This document shows positions 9,209 through 17,493 of a DNA stretch of 64,000 nt, piece by piece (position 1 is the first letter of the stretch; every line of letters starts with the position of its first letter). Position numbers and translations under genes: made by a program. Source of the stretch: Candidatus Zymogenaceae bacterium (GTDB taxonomy: Bacteria > Desulfobacterota > Zymogenia > Zymogenales > Zymogenaceae); contig JAFGAS010000086.1 of the NCBI GenBank assembly GCA_016933535.1, forward strand, positions 1-64,000, given 5' to 3'. The notes under the pieces were generated by a model, which did no database searches, was not told the DNA's origin, and worked only from the letters and a program-made list of their open reading frames with translations.

Positions 9209-10153
9209 ATGAATACCACTGAAAGACTTAAAGTCGGCGGCCAAGCCGTCATAGAAGGCGTCATGATGCGCACCGAGAGCGCGCTGACGGTAAGCGTCCG
9301 AAAGGCCGACGGGAGCATAAAAACAAAAGAGGAATATATCACCCCTCTCTCGCAACGATACCCTCTTCTCAAGAAGCCGATGCTTCGAGGGGTGGTGGTC
9401 CTCTTTGAATCTCTCGCTCATGGTATTTCGGCCCTCACGTTTTCCGCCAATGAAGCGGCCGAGGCCGAATCGGAAGCCCCGCTCTCTCCTTGGGCGATGA
9501 CCCTCATAATCATCGTATCCCTCGGCTTGGGTGTCGTCCTCTTCGTGGTTTTTCCGCACTTTCTAACGATTCTCATCGGCAAAGGGTTCTCAACCCCGAT
9601 GGGTATCAATACCCTTTTATTCCACCTCATCGACGGGTTCATCAAGGTGGCCGTCTTTGTCCTGTATATTTTGGGCATCTCTTTTATGCCCGATATTCGC
9701 CGGGTCTTTATGTACCATGGAGCCGAGCACAAATCGATCTTCGCATTTGAGGCGGGTGAAGAATTGACGGTTCAAAACGCCCGCAAATATTCGACGCTCC
9801 ATCCCCGCTGCGGGACTTCATTTATCATTACGGTACTGCTCATCAGTATCTTCATCTTTGCGGCTGTCTTTCCCTTTATGCCGAAGTTTCCGGAAGTCCC
9901 CGCTTTCGTGCGTAATCTCATCTATGTCCTCATTAAGATACCCCTGCTTCTGCCGATCGCCGGAATTTCCTACGAGCTTATCCGGCTGGCCGGTGATCGT
10001 AAGGATAACCTATTCTTTATCATCCTCTCATTTCCGGGGATCTGGCTTCAGAAGATAACTACCCGCGAACCTTCCGATGACCAGATCGAGGTGGCACTTA
10101 CGGCCCTTTCCCGATCGATTCAGTTGTACCGCGAGAGGACCCAGGCCACATAA
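9209..10153 (+). CDS. DUF1385 family membrane protein
   Basis: 314 residues counting from the ATG at 9209. The track used the TTG directly before it. The start (LKVGGQAVIEGVMMR) is the family signature, followed by about four hydrophobic segments (for example MTLIIIVSLGLGVVLFVVF and FIITVLLISIFIFAAVF) and a conserved YHGAEHKSI motif. The biochemical role of DUF1385 proteins is not established. Position next to prfA and prmC is widespread in bacteria, which points to a conserved but unknown role at the membrane. Confidence 0.9.
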   Translation: MNTTERLKVGGQAVIEGVMMRTESALTVSVRKADGSIKTKEEYITPLSQRYPLLKKPMLRGVVVLFESLAHGISALTFSANEAAEAESEAPLSPWAMTLIIIVSLGLGVVLFVVFPHFLTILIGKGFSTPMGINTLLFHLIDGFIKVAVFVLYILGISFMPDIRRVFMYHGAEHKSIFAFEAGEELTVQNARKYSTLHPRCGTSFIITVLLISIFIFAAVFPFMPKFPEVPAFVRNLIYVLIKIPLLLPIAGISYELIRLAGDRKDNLFFIILSFPGIWLQKITTREPSDDQIEVALTALSRSIQLYRERTQAT

Positions 10154-10174
10154 CCAGATAAGGTCAATCGACCG

Positions 10175-11242
10175 ATGCTAAACAAACTCAAAGATATTGA
10201 ACTCAGATACGAGGATATCGACAGGATACTCTCCGATCCAGACGTCCTCAAGGATCCGGATCGATACAAGAGACTCAGCAAGGAGCGATCGGATATGGAA
10301 CCGATCGTCACAGAATTCCGTCTCTATCGTAACCTAACAGACGAACTTGCCGGGAATAGAGAGCTTATCTCCGATACCGACGTTGAAATGCGTGAGCTCG
10401 CCAGGGGAGAAATTGACCGGATCGAGGCCGAACTTGCCGTCAGCGAAGAGAAACTTAAGCACCTTCTTATTCCAAAGAACCCCAACGATACAAAAAACAC
10501 CTTTATCGAGATACGCGCAGGTACCGGCGGAGAAGAAGCGGCCCTCTTTGCGGCCGATCTCTTCAGGATGTACTCCCGTTACGCAGATATGAACAGCTGG
10601 CGTATTGAGGTTATGAGCGCAAACGAGACAGGCGCCGGCGGCTTTAAGGAGATTATCGCCCTCATCGAGGGCAACGGCGCCTTCAGCCGCCTCAAATATG
10701 AGAGTGGTGTCCACCGTGTCCAGCGTGTTCCCGATACCGAGGCCCAGGGTCGAATCCACACCTCGGCGGTAACGGTCGCCATCATGCCCGAGGCCGAGGA
10801 GATCGATGTACAGATCGACCCCAACGATCTGAGAATCGACACATATCGCTCCACCGGTCACGGCGGCCAGTCGGTCAACACGACCGACAGCGCCGTACGG
10901 ATCACCCATGTTCCGACTAATCTTGTCGTAACCTGTCAGGACGAAAAATCCCAGCATAAGAACAAGACGAAGGCGATGCGCGTCCTCAAGACGCGCCTCT
11001 TTGATCTGATGACCCAGAGGATTGAATCCGAACGCTCCGAGACTCGTAAGAATCAGGTCGGTTCGGGTGACCGCTCCGAGAGGATCAGAACCTATAACTT
11101 CCCCCAATCGAGGGTTACCGATCACCGTATCGGGCTCACCCTACACCGCCTCGATAGCGTTCTGTTGGGCAACATCGATGAGATAATCGACGCCCTGGCC
11201 ACCCATTATCAGGCAGAGGCCCTCAAGAGCAGGGCGGTATGA
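10175..11242 (+). CDS. prfA: Peptide chain release factor 1
   Basis: 355 residues. RF1 recognises UAA and UAG and triggers peptide release. The GGQ motif (GHGGQSVNTTDS), methylated by PrmC, is present. The codon-recognition tripeptide reads PDT in RVPDTEAQGRIHTSA, matching the PxT pattern of RF1 and not the SPF of RF2. The N-terminal helical domain is complete. The stop overlaps the prmC start by 4 bp, so the substrate and its methyltransferase are translationally coupled. Confidence 0.98.
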   Translation: MLNKLKDIELRYEDIDRILSDPDVLKDPDRYKRLSKERSDMEPIVTEFRLYRNLTDELAGNRELISDTDVEMRELARGEIDRIEAELAVSEEKLKHLLIPKNPNDTKNTFIEIRAGTGGEEAALFAADLFRMYSRYADMNSWRIEVMSANETGAGGFKEIIALIEGNGAFSRLKYESGVHRVQRVPDTEAQGRIHTSAVTVAIMPEAEEIDVQIDPNDLRIDTYRSTGHGGQSVNTTDSAVRITHVPTNLVVTCQDEKSQHKNKTKAMRVLKTRLFDLMTQRIESERSETRKNQVGSGDRSERIRTYNFPQSRVTDHRIGLTLHRLDSVLLGNIDEIIDALATHYQAEALKSRAV

Positions 11243-12159
11243 TTTCCGTAATGGGAACCGAAAATACCCGAGCAGCCGGGTACGGCAACATCTACCGCCT
11301 CCCTACCCTCAGGAACCTTATCTCCCGAGTATCGCAATTTCTCAGCCTGAACGGCATCCAATCCCATCACCTTGACGCGCGCCTTATCGTCACCCACGCC
11401 CTGGGCCTTGACCCAATCGATATCTACAGAAAGCCCAATCTTCCGATCGACGGCAAATCCGAATCGGCCGTATTATCCCTTATGGTTCGGCGTGCATCCG
11501 GAGTTCCCACCGCCTATATTATCGGTATAAAAGAATTCTGGTCGTTGTCGATTACCGTGGACGAACGCGTCCTCATCCCACGCCCCGAAACGGAGATCCT
11601 TGTCGAGGAATCGCTGGCCGCTGCCCGTTCTTTCACCGGAGACATGACAATTCTTGAACTCGGCACCGGCTCGGGGGCGGTATCGATAGCGCTGGCCATG
11701 GAACTTGTTGCTGCACGGATTGTCTCAACGGACATATCCCCTTCGGCGCTATCGGCTGCCGAGGCCAACATCTCCATCCATGGCCTGCAGGATCGAATTC
11801 TTTTCAAACGGGGTGACCTCTTCGAGGCGATTGAGCCTGATGATCGGTTTGACCTGATTGTCTCCAATCCCCCCTATCTGACCGACGAAGAGATGAAGTG
11901 CCTTCCCCCCGAGGTCGGAGCCGAGCCGGAAGAAGCCCTCCGCGGGGGTGAGAACGGGCTTGCGGTCATCGAGCGTATAGTCGCGGCCGCCCCCGACTAT
12001 CTTACTGCCGGGGGATTTCTTATCTTCGAGATAGGCGCCGGACAACAAGACGCCGCAAGAAAATTGATCGAAAGGACTACCGGGCTTTCACTACCCCATA
12101 CGAGAAGAGATTATGCGGGCAGGCCCCGTGTCATTATCACCAAACGCACCTGTCAATAG
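11239..12159 (+). CDS. prmC: Release factor glutamine methyltransferase
   Basis: 306 residues. It transfers a methyl group from SAM to the glutamine of the GGQ motif of release factors. Visible are the SAM-binding glycine-rich motif (ILELGTGSGAVSIAL) and the catalytic NPPY (DLIVSNPPYL), after an N-terminal helical domain that holds the release factor. The ATG overlaps the prfA stop. A second in-frame ATG lies 4 codons later (residue 5). Confidence 0.97.
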   Translation: MISVMGTENTRAAGYGNIYRLPTLRNLISRVSQFLSLNGIQSHHLDARLIVTHALGLDPIDIYRKPNLPIDGKSESAVLSLMVRRASGVPTAYIIGIKEFWSLSITVDERVLIPRPETEILVEESLAAARSFTGDMTILELGTGSGAVSIALAMELVAARIVSTDISPSALSAAEANISIHGLQDRILFKRGDLFEAIEPDDRFDLIVSNPPYLTDEEMKCLPPEVGAEPEEALRGGENGLAVIERIVAAAPDYLTAGGFLIFEIGAGQQDAARKLIERTTGLSLPHTRRDYAGRPRVIITKRTCQ

Positions 12160-12179
12160 CATGTGAGAGGTTTTTTATC

Positions 12180-13439
12180 GTGCTTCAGAAAATGATTATC
12201 AAGGGAAGCAAGCCGCTTGCCGGAGAAATAACCGTAAGTGGCTCCAAAAACGCCGCTCTTCCTATCCTGATTGCCTCAATTATGGCACCGGGCCGATTTG
12301 AATTTCATGATGTCCCTGATCTAATGGATATCCATACTACCGCCGGACTCCTGCGCGAACTGGGTGCCGAAGTGGATCATCAAAAAACCTTCGTCGTCGA
12401 CTCGACCCCTATCAACAACTACGAGGCCTCCTGGGACCTTGTACGCAAGATGCGCGCCTCATTTCTCATTATGGGCGCCCTTATCTCGCGGTTCAGAAGG
12501 GCTCGCGTATCGCTTCCCGGTGGATGCGAGCTGGGTCTGCGTCCAGTCGATCAACACCTGAAAGGACTTCAGTGCCTTGGGGTTAAAATCAGCGAGGAAC
12601 ACGGCCTGGTAATTGCCGACGCCGCGGCCCTTCGGGGCGGAAAGGTCGTCTTTGATTTCCCAACGGTAGGGGCCACCGAAAACCTCCTTATGGCGGCGGC
12701 AACCGCGAAAGGGGAAACGGTCATCCAGAACGCCGCCCAGGAACCGGAAGTGGTCGATCTGGCGCGGGCGCTGACGGCAATGGGGGCCAAAATCGAGGGC
12801 GCGGGAAAAGAGACTATCCGTATCCAGGGCGTTGAGTCCCTCCGCCCGATCACACACACCATCATCCCCGACCGGATCGAGGCCGGAACCTTCATGGTTG
12901 CGGCGGCTATCACCGGCGGGAGCATTATTATGAAAAACACCCCGACGGCGATGCTGGTGTCCGTCATGGAAAAGCTCGCCGAATCGGGCGTTTCTTTTCA
13001 GGAAACCGCCGATGGGATCAAAGTAGTCGGTCCGGAAAAGATCCGGCCGGTTGATATCAAGACCCTTCCCTACCCCGGCTTCCCTACCGATCTGCAGGCG
13101 CCCATGACCTCTCTCCTGACGATTGCCGAGGGAACCAGCATTATCTCCGAGACGATCTTCGAAAAACGTTTCGCCCATGTGGCGGAACTTATCCGTCTCG
13201 GTGCCGATATCACCATCGATGGCAGGAGTGCGGTCATCAAGGGTACCGGCGGCCTGCTCGGCGCCCCGGTTATGTCGTCTGATCTAAGAAACAGCGCCGC
13301 CCTTATCATCGCGGGTCTGGCCGCCCACGGCACCACCGAGGTCTACCGTATTTATCACCTCGACCGGGGATACGAGCGGATGGAAGCAAAACTGGCCCTT
13401 CTCGGCGCCGATATCAGGAGGGCGCCCCAGGATGATTAA
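12180..13439 (+). CDS. murA: UDP-N-acetylglucosamine 1-carboxyvinyltransferase
   Basis: 419 residues. It catalyses the first committed step of peptidoglycan synthesis, transferring enolpyruvate from PEP to UDP-GlcNAc in the cytosol. The N-terminus (SGSKNAALPILIA) and the loop with the catalytic cysteine (LPGGCELGLRPVD) are intact, so the enzyme should be fosfomycin-sensitive. The GTG start is favoured because GAGAGG lies 9 bp upstream, whereas the next ATG at 12192 is too far from it. The 3' end overlaps hisD by 8 bp. Confidence 0.97.
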   Translation: MLQKMIIKGSKPLAGEITVSGSKNAALPILIASIMAPGRFEFHDVPDLMDIHTTAGLLRELGAEVDHQKTFVVDSTPINNYEASWDLVRKMRASFLIMGALISRFRRARVSLPGGCELGLRPVDQHLKGLQCLGVKISEEHGLVIADAAALRGGKVVFDFPTVGATENLLMAAATAKGETVIQNAAQEPEVVDLARALTAMGAKIEGAGKETIRIQGVESLRPITHTIIPDRIEAGTFMVAAAITGGSIIMKNTPTAMLVSVMEKLAESGVSFQETADGIKVVGPEKIRPVDIKTLPYPGFPTDLQAPMTSLLTIAEGTSIISETIFEKRFAHVAELIRLGADITIDGRSAVIKGTGGLLGAPVMSSDLRNSAALIIAGLAAHGTTEVYRIYHLDRGYERMEAKLALLGADIRRAPQDD

Positions 13440-14724
13440 CCTCGTCAGCACCACGGACCCTGGTTGCGCCGCCCTTGTCAAGAAGATTTCCGCCCGGGGT
13501 GAGACGGTCCCTCCCGAAATAGAGGAAACGGTAAGACAGATTATCCGGGACGTCCGGACCCGCGGCGACGAGGCGCTCATCGAGTACACCGAGCGCTATG
13601 ATTCGGTTCGGCTCTCGCCCGACCGGCTAGAGATATCTAAAGATAAAATCGCCGAGGCCGCGTCCCTGCTTAGTCCAAAGGATCGTGACACGATCACCGC
13701 CGCCGCCGCCCGGATCGAGACATATCATAAACACCAGTCGCTGGATTCTTTTACCTTTCTGGACGAGCACTCAAACCGCCTGGGCCAGATAATCAGGCCG
13801 CTGGCCCGGGTCGGCGTGTATGTCCCCGGGGGCCGCGCCCCTTACCCTTCCACGCTCCTCATGAACGTCATACCGGCCCGTGTTGCCGGCGTCCACGAGA
13901 TTATCGCCGTCCATCCCGTATCTTTCGGTTCACCCAACCCTGCTGTTATGGCAGCGGCCGGTATCGCGGGCGTTGATCGGATCTTTGGCGTCGGCGGCGC
14001 CCAGGCCGTGGCGGCCCTTGCCTTCGGTACCGAGACGATCCCCAAGGTAGATAAAATCGTCGGGCCCGGAAACATCTATGTCGCTACGGCTAAGAAGATG
14101 CTCATGGGTGTGGTAGACATCGACATGATCGCCGGACCCTCCGAGATCGTCATTATCGCCGACGGCTCGGCCGACCCCGCGTACATAGCCGCGGATCTCC
14201 TCTCCCAGGCCGAGCACGACCCACTGGCGGCCTCCATCCTCATCGTCACCGACCAATCCCTTGCGCAGCTCGTTACCGAGGAGCTCGACCGCCAGATAGG
14301 AGACTTGAGTCGAAGCGAGATCGCCCGTGCTTCGCTCAACGACTTCGGAGCGATTATCGTCTCGCGGAACCTTAACGAGTCGGTCGAGATAGCCAACGAC
14401 ATCGCTCCGGAACACCTGGAGCTTCTGGTAGCCGATCCGGTTAAACTGGTCAGCAAGATTGAAAATGCCGGCGCAATTTTTCTGGGTACCCAATCGCCGG
14501 AGACGGTGGGAGATTACGCCGCAGGCCCGAACCACGTATTGCCGACAGGCGGCACCGCGCGGTTCTCCTCGCCGCTTTCCGTCTATGATTTTTTGAAGAG
14601 GATTTCGATCATTGAGATGAGCCGTGAGGGGCTGGATATCATCGGCCGAACGGCCCACGATTTTGCGATGATCGAGGGACTTGACGCCCACGCAAAGTCG
14701 GTGGGTATAAGATTGAAAAAATGA
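13432..14724 (+). CDS. hisD: Histidinol dehydrogenase
   Basis: 430 residues. It is the last enzyme of histidine synthesis, oxidising L-histidinol to L-histidine with two NAD+ at a zinc site. Conserved stretches include YVPGGRAPYPSTLLMN, the AGPSEIVIIAD segment, SQAEHDPLA with metal and catalytic residues, and GPNHVLPTGGTARF. It overlaps murA. No other his gene is in the window, so the rest of the pathway must be elsewhere. Confidence 0.97.
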   Translation: MINLVSTTDPGCAALVKKISARGETVPPEIEETVRQIIRDVRTRGDEALIEYTERYDSVRLSPDRLEISKDKIAEAASLLSPKDRDTITAAAARIETYHKHQSLDSFTFLDEHSNRLGQIIRPLARVGVYVPGGRAPYPSTLLMNVIPARVAGVHEIIAVHPVSFGSPNPAVMAAAGIAGVDRIFGVGGAQAVAALAFGTETIPKVDKIVGPGNIYVATAKKMLMGVVDIDMIAGPSEIVIIADGSADPAYIAADLLSQAEHDPLAASILIVTDQSLAQLVTEELDRQIGDLSRSEIARASLNDFGAIIVSRNLNESVEIANDIAPEHLELLVADPVKLVSKIENAGAIFLGTQSPETVGDYAAGPNHVLPTGGTARFSSPLSVYDFLKRISIIEMSREGLDIIGRTAHDFAMIEGLDAHAKSVGIRLKK

Positions 14725-14875
14725 GAGCAATAGGAAAGAGCAGTCGGTCCGGTCCGTTAGTTCTCATCCAACCCGTTGGTTTCCTACCTGGGCACTTCAA
14801 TGAGCGATATAATTACGCGCTTTACCCGACCATCGGATAACACCCCCGATTCCATGACAATAGCGAAGGTCTATT

Positions 14876-15931
14876 CTAGTTGCCCGCCCTAATCGAGAGA
14901 ATGTCGCCGTCCTGCACGACATAGGTCTTGCCTTCAAGCCTCCAGAGCCCCTTTTTTTTACATTCCGCGAAACCGCCGCTATTTATGAAATCGGAGTAGG
15001 AGACCGTTTCGGCCCTGATGAACTTCTGGCCGAGGTCGGTGTGAATTGCCGCCGCTGCGTCCTGGGCGGTGGAACCGTTCCGTACCGGCCATGCTCGGCA
15101 TTCGTCCTCACCTACCGTCAGAAACGAAATGAGGCCGAGCATTTCAGAGGCCATGCGAATAATGCGTCCCCTGACCGATTGCTGTATCCCGTATTCTTCC
15201 ATGAATACCTTTTGTTCTTCTTCGGACATGAGCGCCAGTTCCGCTTCGAGCTTTCCGTCTGCCGATAAAATCGGTATATGATCCGGAATGGTATTCCTCA
15301 ATTCCTCGATCGTTGAATCCGCCGCCAAGTTGCGTTCGTCCGAACTGTTTACGACGACCATCATCGGCTTTCCTGAAAGGAACTGGAAGTTTCTCAATTG
15401 CTTTTCGCCCGTATTGAAGACCGCCGCCGTCGAGAGCGGCTTTTCCTCGCTTAAGTGAGCCAGGCATTCCGAAAGGATTTCCTCTTCCTGAGCAAGAAGT
15501 GTGTTGTCTTTTTTGACCCCCTGTCTTCGTATCCGTTCCATCCGGCCTTCTATCTGAATCATGTCGGAGATGATAAACTCGCTATAAATGGTAAGAAACT
15601 CGTCCCTGAGGCGTACGGCCCCTCCGTTATCGAAGTTACGCAGCGTAAGCAGCAGCGCATCACTTCCGCGCATCTGCTGGATGTTTTTTACACCGGCATT
15701 ATCGCTTTTTATGTCACCTTCCATGATCGCGGCGGTATCGGCAAGCGTTATACGGGTATAGATAGTTTTCTTAGGTTTGAATATTCTTACGAGCTCGTCT
15801 ATTCGGTAGTCGGGAACATCGATGACCGCGACGTGATCGCTACCGGACCTGTTTCCAACGATATTTCCACTCAGCGCCTGAAACAGTGTACTTTTCCCAC
15901 AGCCAGGGCTGCCTATTATGGATAGGTGCAT
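14876..15931 (-). CDS. Divergent YchF/Obg-type GTPase-like protein with TGS domain
   Basis: 351 residues. The P-loop GSPGCGKSTLF, the segment VPDYRIDELVRIFKPKKT and the C-terminal TGS-like end (VVQDGDILSIRAGN) follow the YchF layout. Several nucleotide-site motifs depart from YchF. The usual DIAGLVKGAS...GEGLG is replaced by DTAAIMEGDIKSDNAG, and the base-recognition segment reads VVVNSSDE. It is therefore probably a second, specialised YchF-like P-loop protein rather than the canonical ribosome-associated ATPase. GGAGGAGAAG precedes the ATG. It converges with hisD. Confidence 0.75.
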   Translation of the reverse strand: MHLSIIGSPGCGKSTLFQALSGNIVGNRSGSDHVAVIDVPDYRIDELVRIFKPKKTIYTRITLADTAAIMEGDIKSDNAGVKNIQQMRGSDALLLTLRNFDNGGAVRLRDEFLTIYSEFIISDMIQIEGRMERIRRQGVKKDNTLLAQEEEILSECLAHLSEEKPLSTAAVFNTGEKQLRNFQFLSGKPMMVVVNSSDERNLAADSTIEELRNTIPDHIPILSADGKLEAELALMSEEEQKVFMEEYGIQQSVRGRIIRMASEMLGLISFLTVGEDECRAWPVRNGSTAQDAAAAIHTDLGQKFIRAETVSYSDFINSGGFAECKKKGLWRLEGKTYVVQDGDILSIRAGN

Positions 15932-16085
15932 CTTCTCCTCCGGAAAACCTATTGGGGAGACGTGGTTTAACCCGTCTATCCGTTCCGCCGTCGATTCGGT
16001 GGTAACGATAACAAAATTACTTGCTTAGATAGGGATAATTACGGCGAAAATGTGATCTGTGTTATCTTGTGGGCCTTCAATATAA

Positions 16086-16113
16086 ACAAAAAAGGCCGGC
16101 ATCCGTGCCAACC
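16086..16113 (-). terminator. Intrinsic terminator of the tRNA operon
   Basis: On the minus strand GGTTGGCA-CGGA-TGCCGGCC forms an 8-bp stem with a tetraloop, followed directly by six T residues. It lies just downstream of the tRNA-Leu gene. Confidence 0.8.
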
Positions 16114-16133
16114 CGGTATTAACTCCATACTGT

Positions 16134-16220
16134 TGGTGCCTGGGGCCGGAATCGAACCGGCACGACGTTGCCGTCGAGGGATTTTAAGTCCCTTGCGTCT
16201 ACCTGTTCCGCCACCCAGGC
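16134..16220 (-). tRNA. tRNA-Leu (UAA)
   Basis: An 87-nt class II tRNA with the 3' CCA encoded. Acceptor GCCTGGG pairs with CCCAGGC, the anticodon loop CTTAAAA gives UAA, and a long variable arm is present as expected for leucine. The T-arm contains GGTTCGATTCC. Confidence 0.95.
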
Positions 16221-16228
16221 AAGGCAAT

Positions 16229-16302
16229 TGGAGGCGGCACCCGGATTTGAACCGGGGATAAAGGTTTTGCAGACCTTTGCCTTACCACTTGGCGATGCCG
16301 CC
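16229..16302 (-). tRNA. tRNA-Cys (GCA)
   Basis: 74 nt with encoded CCA. Acceptor GGCGGCA pairs with TGCCGCC, the anticodon loop CTGCAAA gives GCA, and the discriminator is U as in bacterial tRNA-Cys. The D-loop region and T-arm (GGTTCAAATCC) are intact. Confidence 0.95.
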
Positions 16303-16311
16303 CGAGGAAAA

Positions 16312-16386
16312 TGGAGCGGGAAACGGGATTTGAACCCGCGACCCTTGCCTTGGCAAGGCAATGCTCTACCGCTGAGCTATTCCCGC
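16312..16386 (-). tRNA. tRNA-Gly (GCC)
   Basis: 75 nt with encoded CCA. Acceptor GCGGGAA pairs with TTCCCGC, the anticodon loop TTGCCAA gives GCC, and the T-arm is GGTTCAAATCC. It is first of three co-transcribed tRNAs. The order Gly(GCC)-Cys(GCA)-Leu(UAA) equals the E. coli glyW-cysT-leuZ operon. Confidence 0.96.
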
Positions 16387-16405
16387 CTATGTTATGAAGC
16401 TATTA

Positions 16406-16434
16406 TATTTAGCACTATCCGCTTTTTTTGTCAA
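16406..16434 (-). promoter_or_regulatory. Candidate promoter of the tRNA operon
   Basis: On the minus strand TTGACA (16429-16434) is followed after 17 bp by TAAATA (16406-16411), which overlaps a second possible -10, TATAAT, at a less usual 21-bp spacing. It lies about 20 bp upstream of the tRNA-Gly 5' end. Confidence 0.6.
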
Positions 16435-16444
16435 GCACGAAAAG

Positions 16445-17482
16445 CTACTTATTGTCTTTTCCTGCTATTTCGTCCTCCAATACCTTGACCTGATACCGGT
16501 AGTTCGCATTTTCCGGGTCAACGGCAAGGGCCTTTTTCATATAGATAAGGGCCCCTTTCGTATCATTCATACGATAGGATATCCAACCCGCGAGGTATAA
16601 AAAGCGGCCGCTTTCCGGCTCGTATTTCAGGGCCTTCTGTGCATAGTCGAGGGCCTTCTTGAGCTTACTGTCACGCTCCGAATAAAGCTTGCCCAGGGCA
16701 TAATATACCCTCGGGTCGTTTTTGTTCAAGTCCAGAGCCATGTTGAGGTGTGTCTCGGCCTTTTCGAAATCCCCAAAGTTCCCATAGGCAATACCCAGGC
16801 CGTAGTTTGCGTCAAAGGCGTAATCTTTCTCGTCCACCAATTTTTGATATTGGAGGATTGCCTTCTGGAATATCTCCAGACGGCCGTAGAGATCGCCAAG
16901 ATAAAGCGCGATATCGGGGTTCCATATCTTGGCATCATCCAGAATATAGGCAGTCAACTCACCCTCGAACAACGCATCCTTAAAGTTTCCTTCTTTGAGG
17001 AAGGCCTTTGACAAGTAATAATGCGAATAGGGGTGATTTGGATCCAGGGTGGCTGCCACACGGAGATATATCTCGGCATTCTTCGGATCGTCGAGCATCC
17101 AATATGCGACGCCGAGATAAAAGTTGGTCGACGGTTTTTTTGGATCGAGGGCAATAGACTTTTTAAGATGTTCAAGCGCCTCCGGATACCTACCGGTTAG
17201 TATCAGTGTCCACGCAAGATTATCAAGGATGAGCGTTTCGTTCGGCGCTAAGGCCAGGGCCTCTCGGTATTTTTCGATGGCCTCATCATGTCGGCCCTTT
17301 ATCATGAGAAAGCCTGCCTCGTTTATGAGAGCTACGGTGGGGTTTTTTGCCTCCAAGACGAGATACTCGTAGGCCTCCCTCATCTTGGGGGGATCGTTCT
17401 TTGTAACCGGCTCCTCCTCCTTGGCCGAGACGATACCGACAAACGTCAAAAGGAGCAAAGTCAACACTATACATTTTTTCAT
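16445..17482 (-). CDS. Exported tetratricopeptide-repeat protein
   Basis: 345 residues. The N-terminus MKKCIVLTLLLLTFVGIVSAKEE is a signal peptide with a signal peptidase I-like site. The rest is a series of about seven TPR units with the usual W-LG-Y-A-P pattern (for example AIEKYREALALAPNETLILDNLAWTLI). Such proteins are periplasmic scaffolds, often for envelope complexes. The gene lies about 11 bp downstream of a phosphohexomutase gene on the same strand, so the two are probably co-transcribed. Partner unknown. Confidence 0.8.
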   Translation of the reverse strand: MKKCIVLTLLLLTFVGIVSAKEEEPVTKNDPPKMREAYEYLVLEAKNPTVALINEAGFLMIKGRHDEAIEKYREALALAPNETLILDNLAWTLILTGRYPEALEHLKKSIALDPKKPSTNFYLGVAYWMLDDPKNAEIYLRVAATLDPNHPYSHYYLSKAFLKEGNFKDALFEGELTAYILDDAKIWNPDIALYLGDLYGRLEIFQKAILQYQKLVDEKDYAFDANYGLGIAYGNFGDFEKAETHLNMALDLNKNDPRVYYALGKLYSERDSKLKKALDYAQKALKYEPESGRFLYLAGWISYRMNDTKGALIYMKKALAVDPENANYRYQVKVLEDEIAGKDNK

Positions 17483-17493
17483 GGTTCGTTCCG

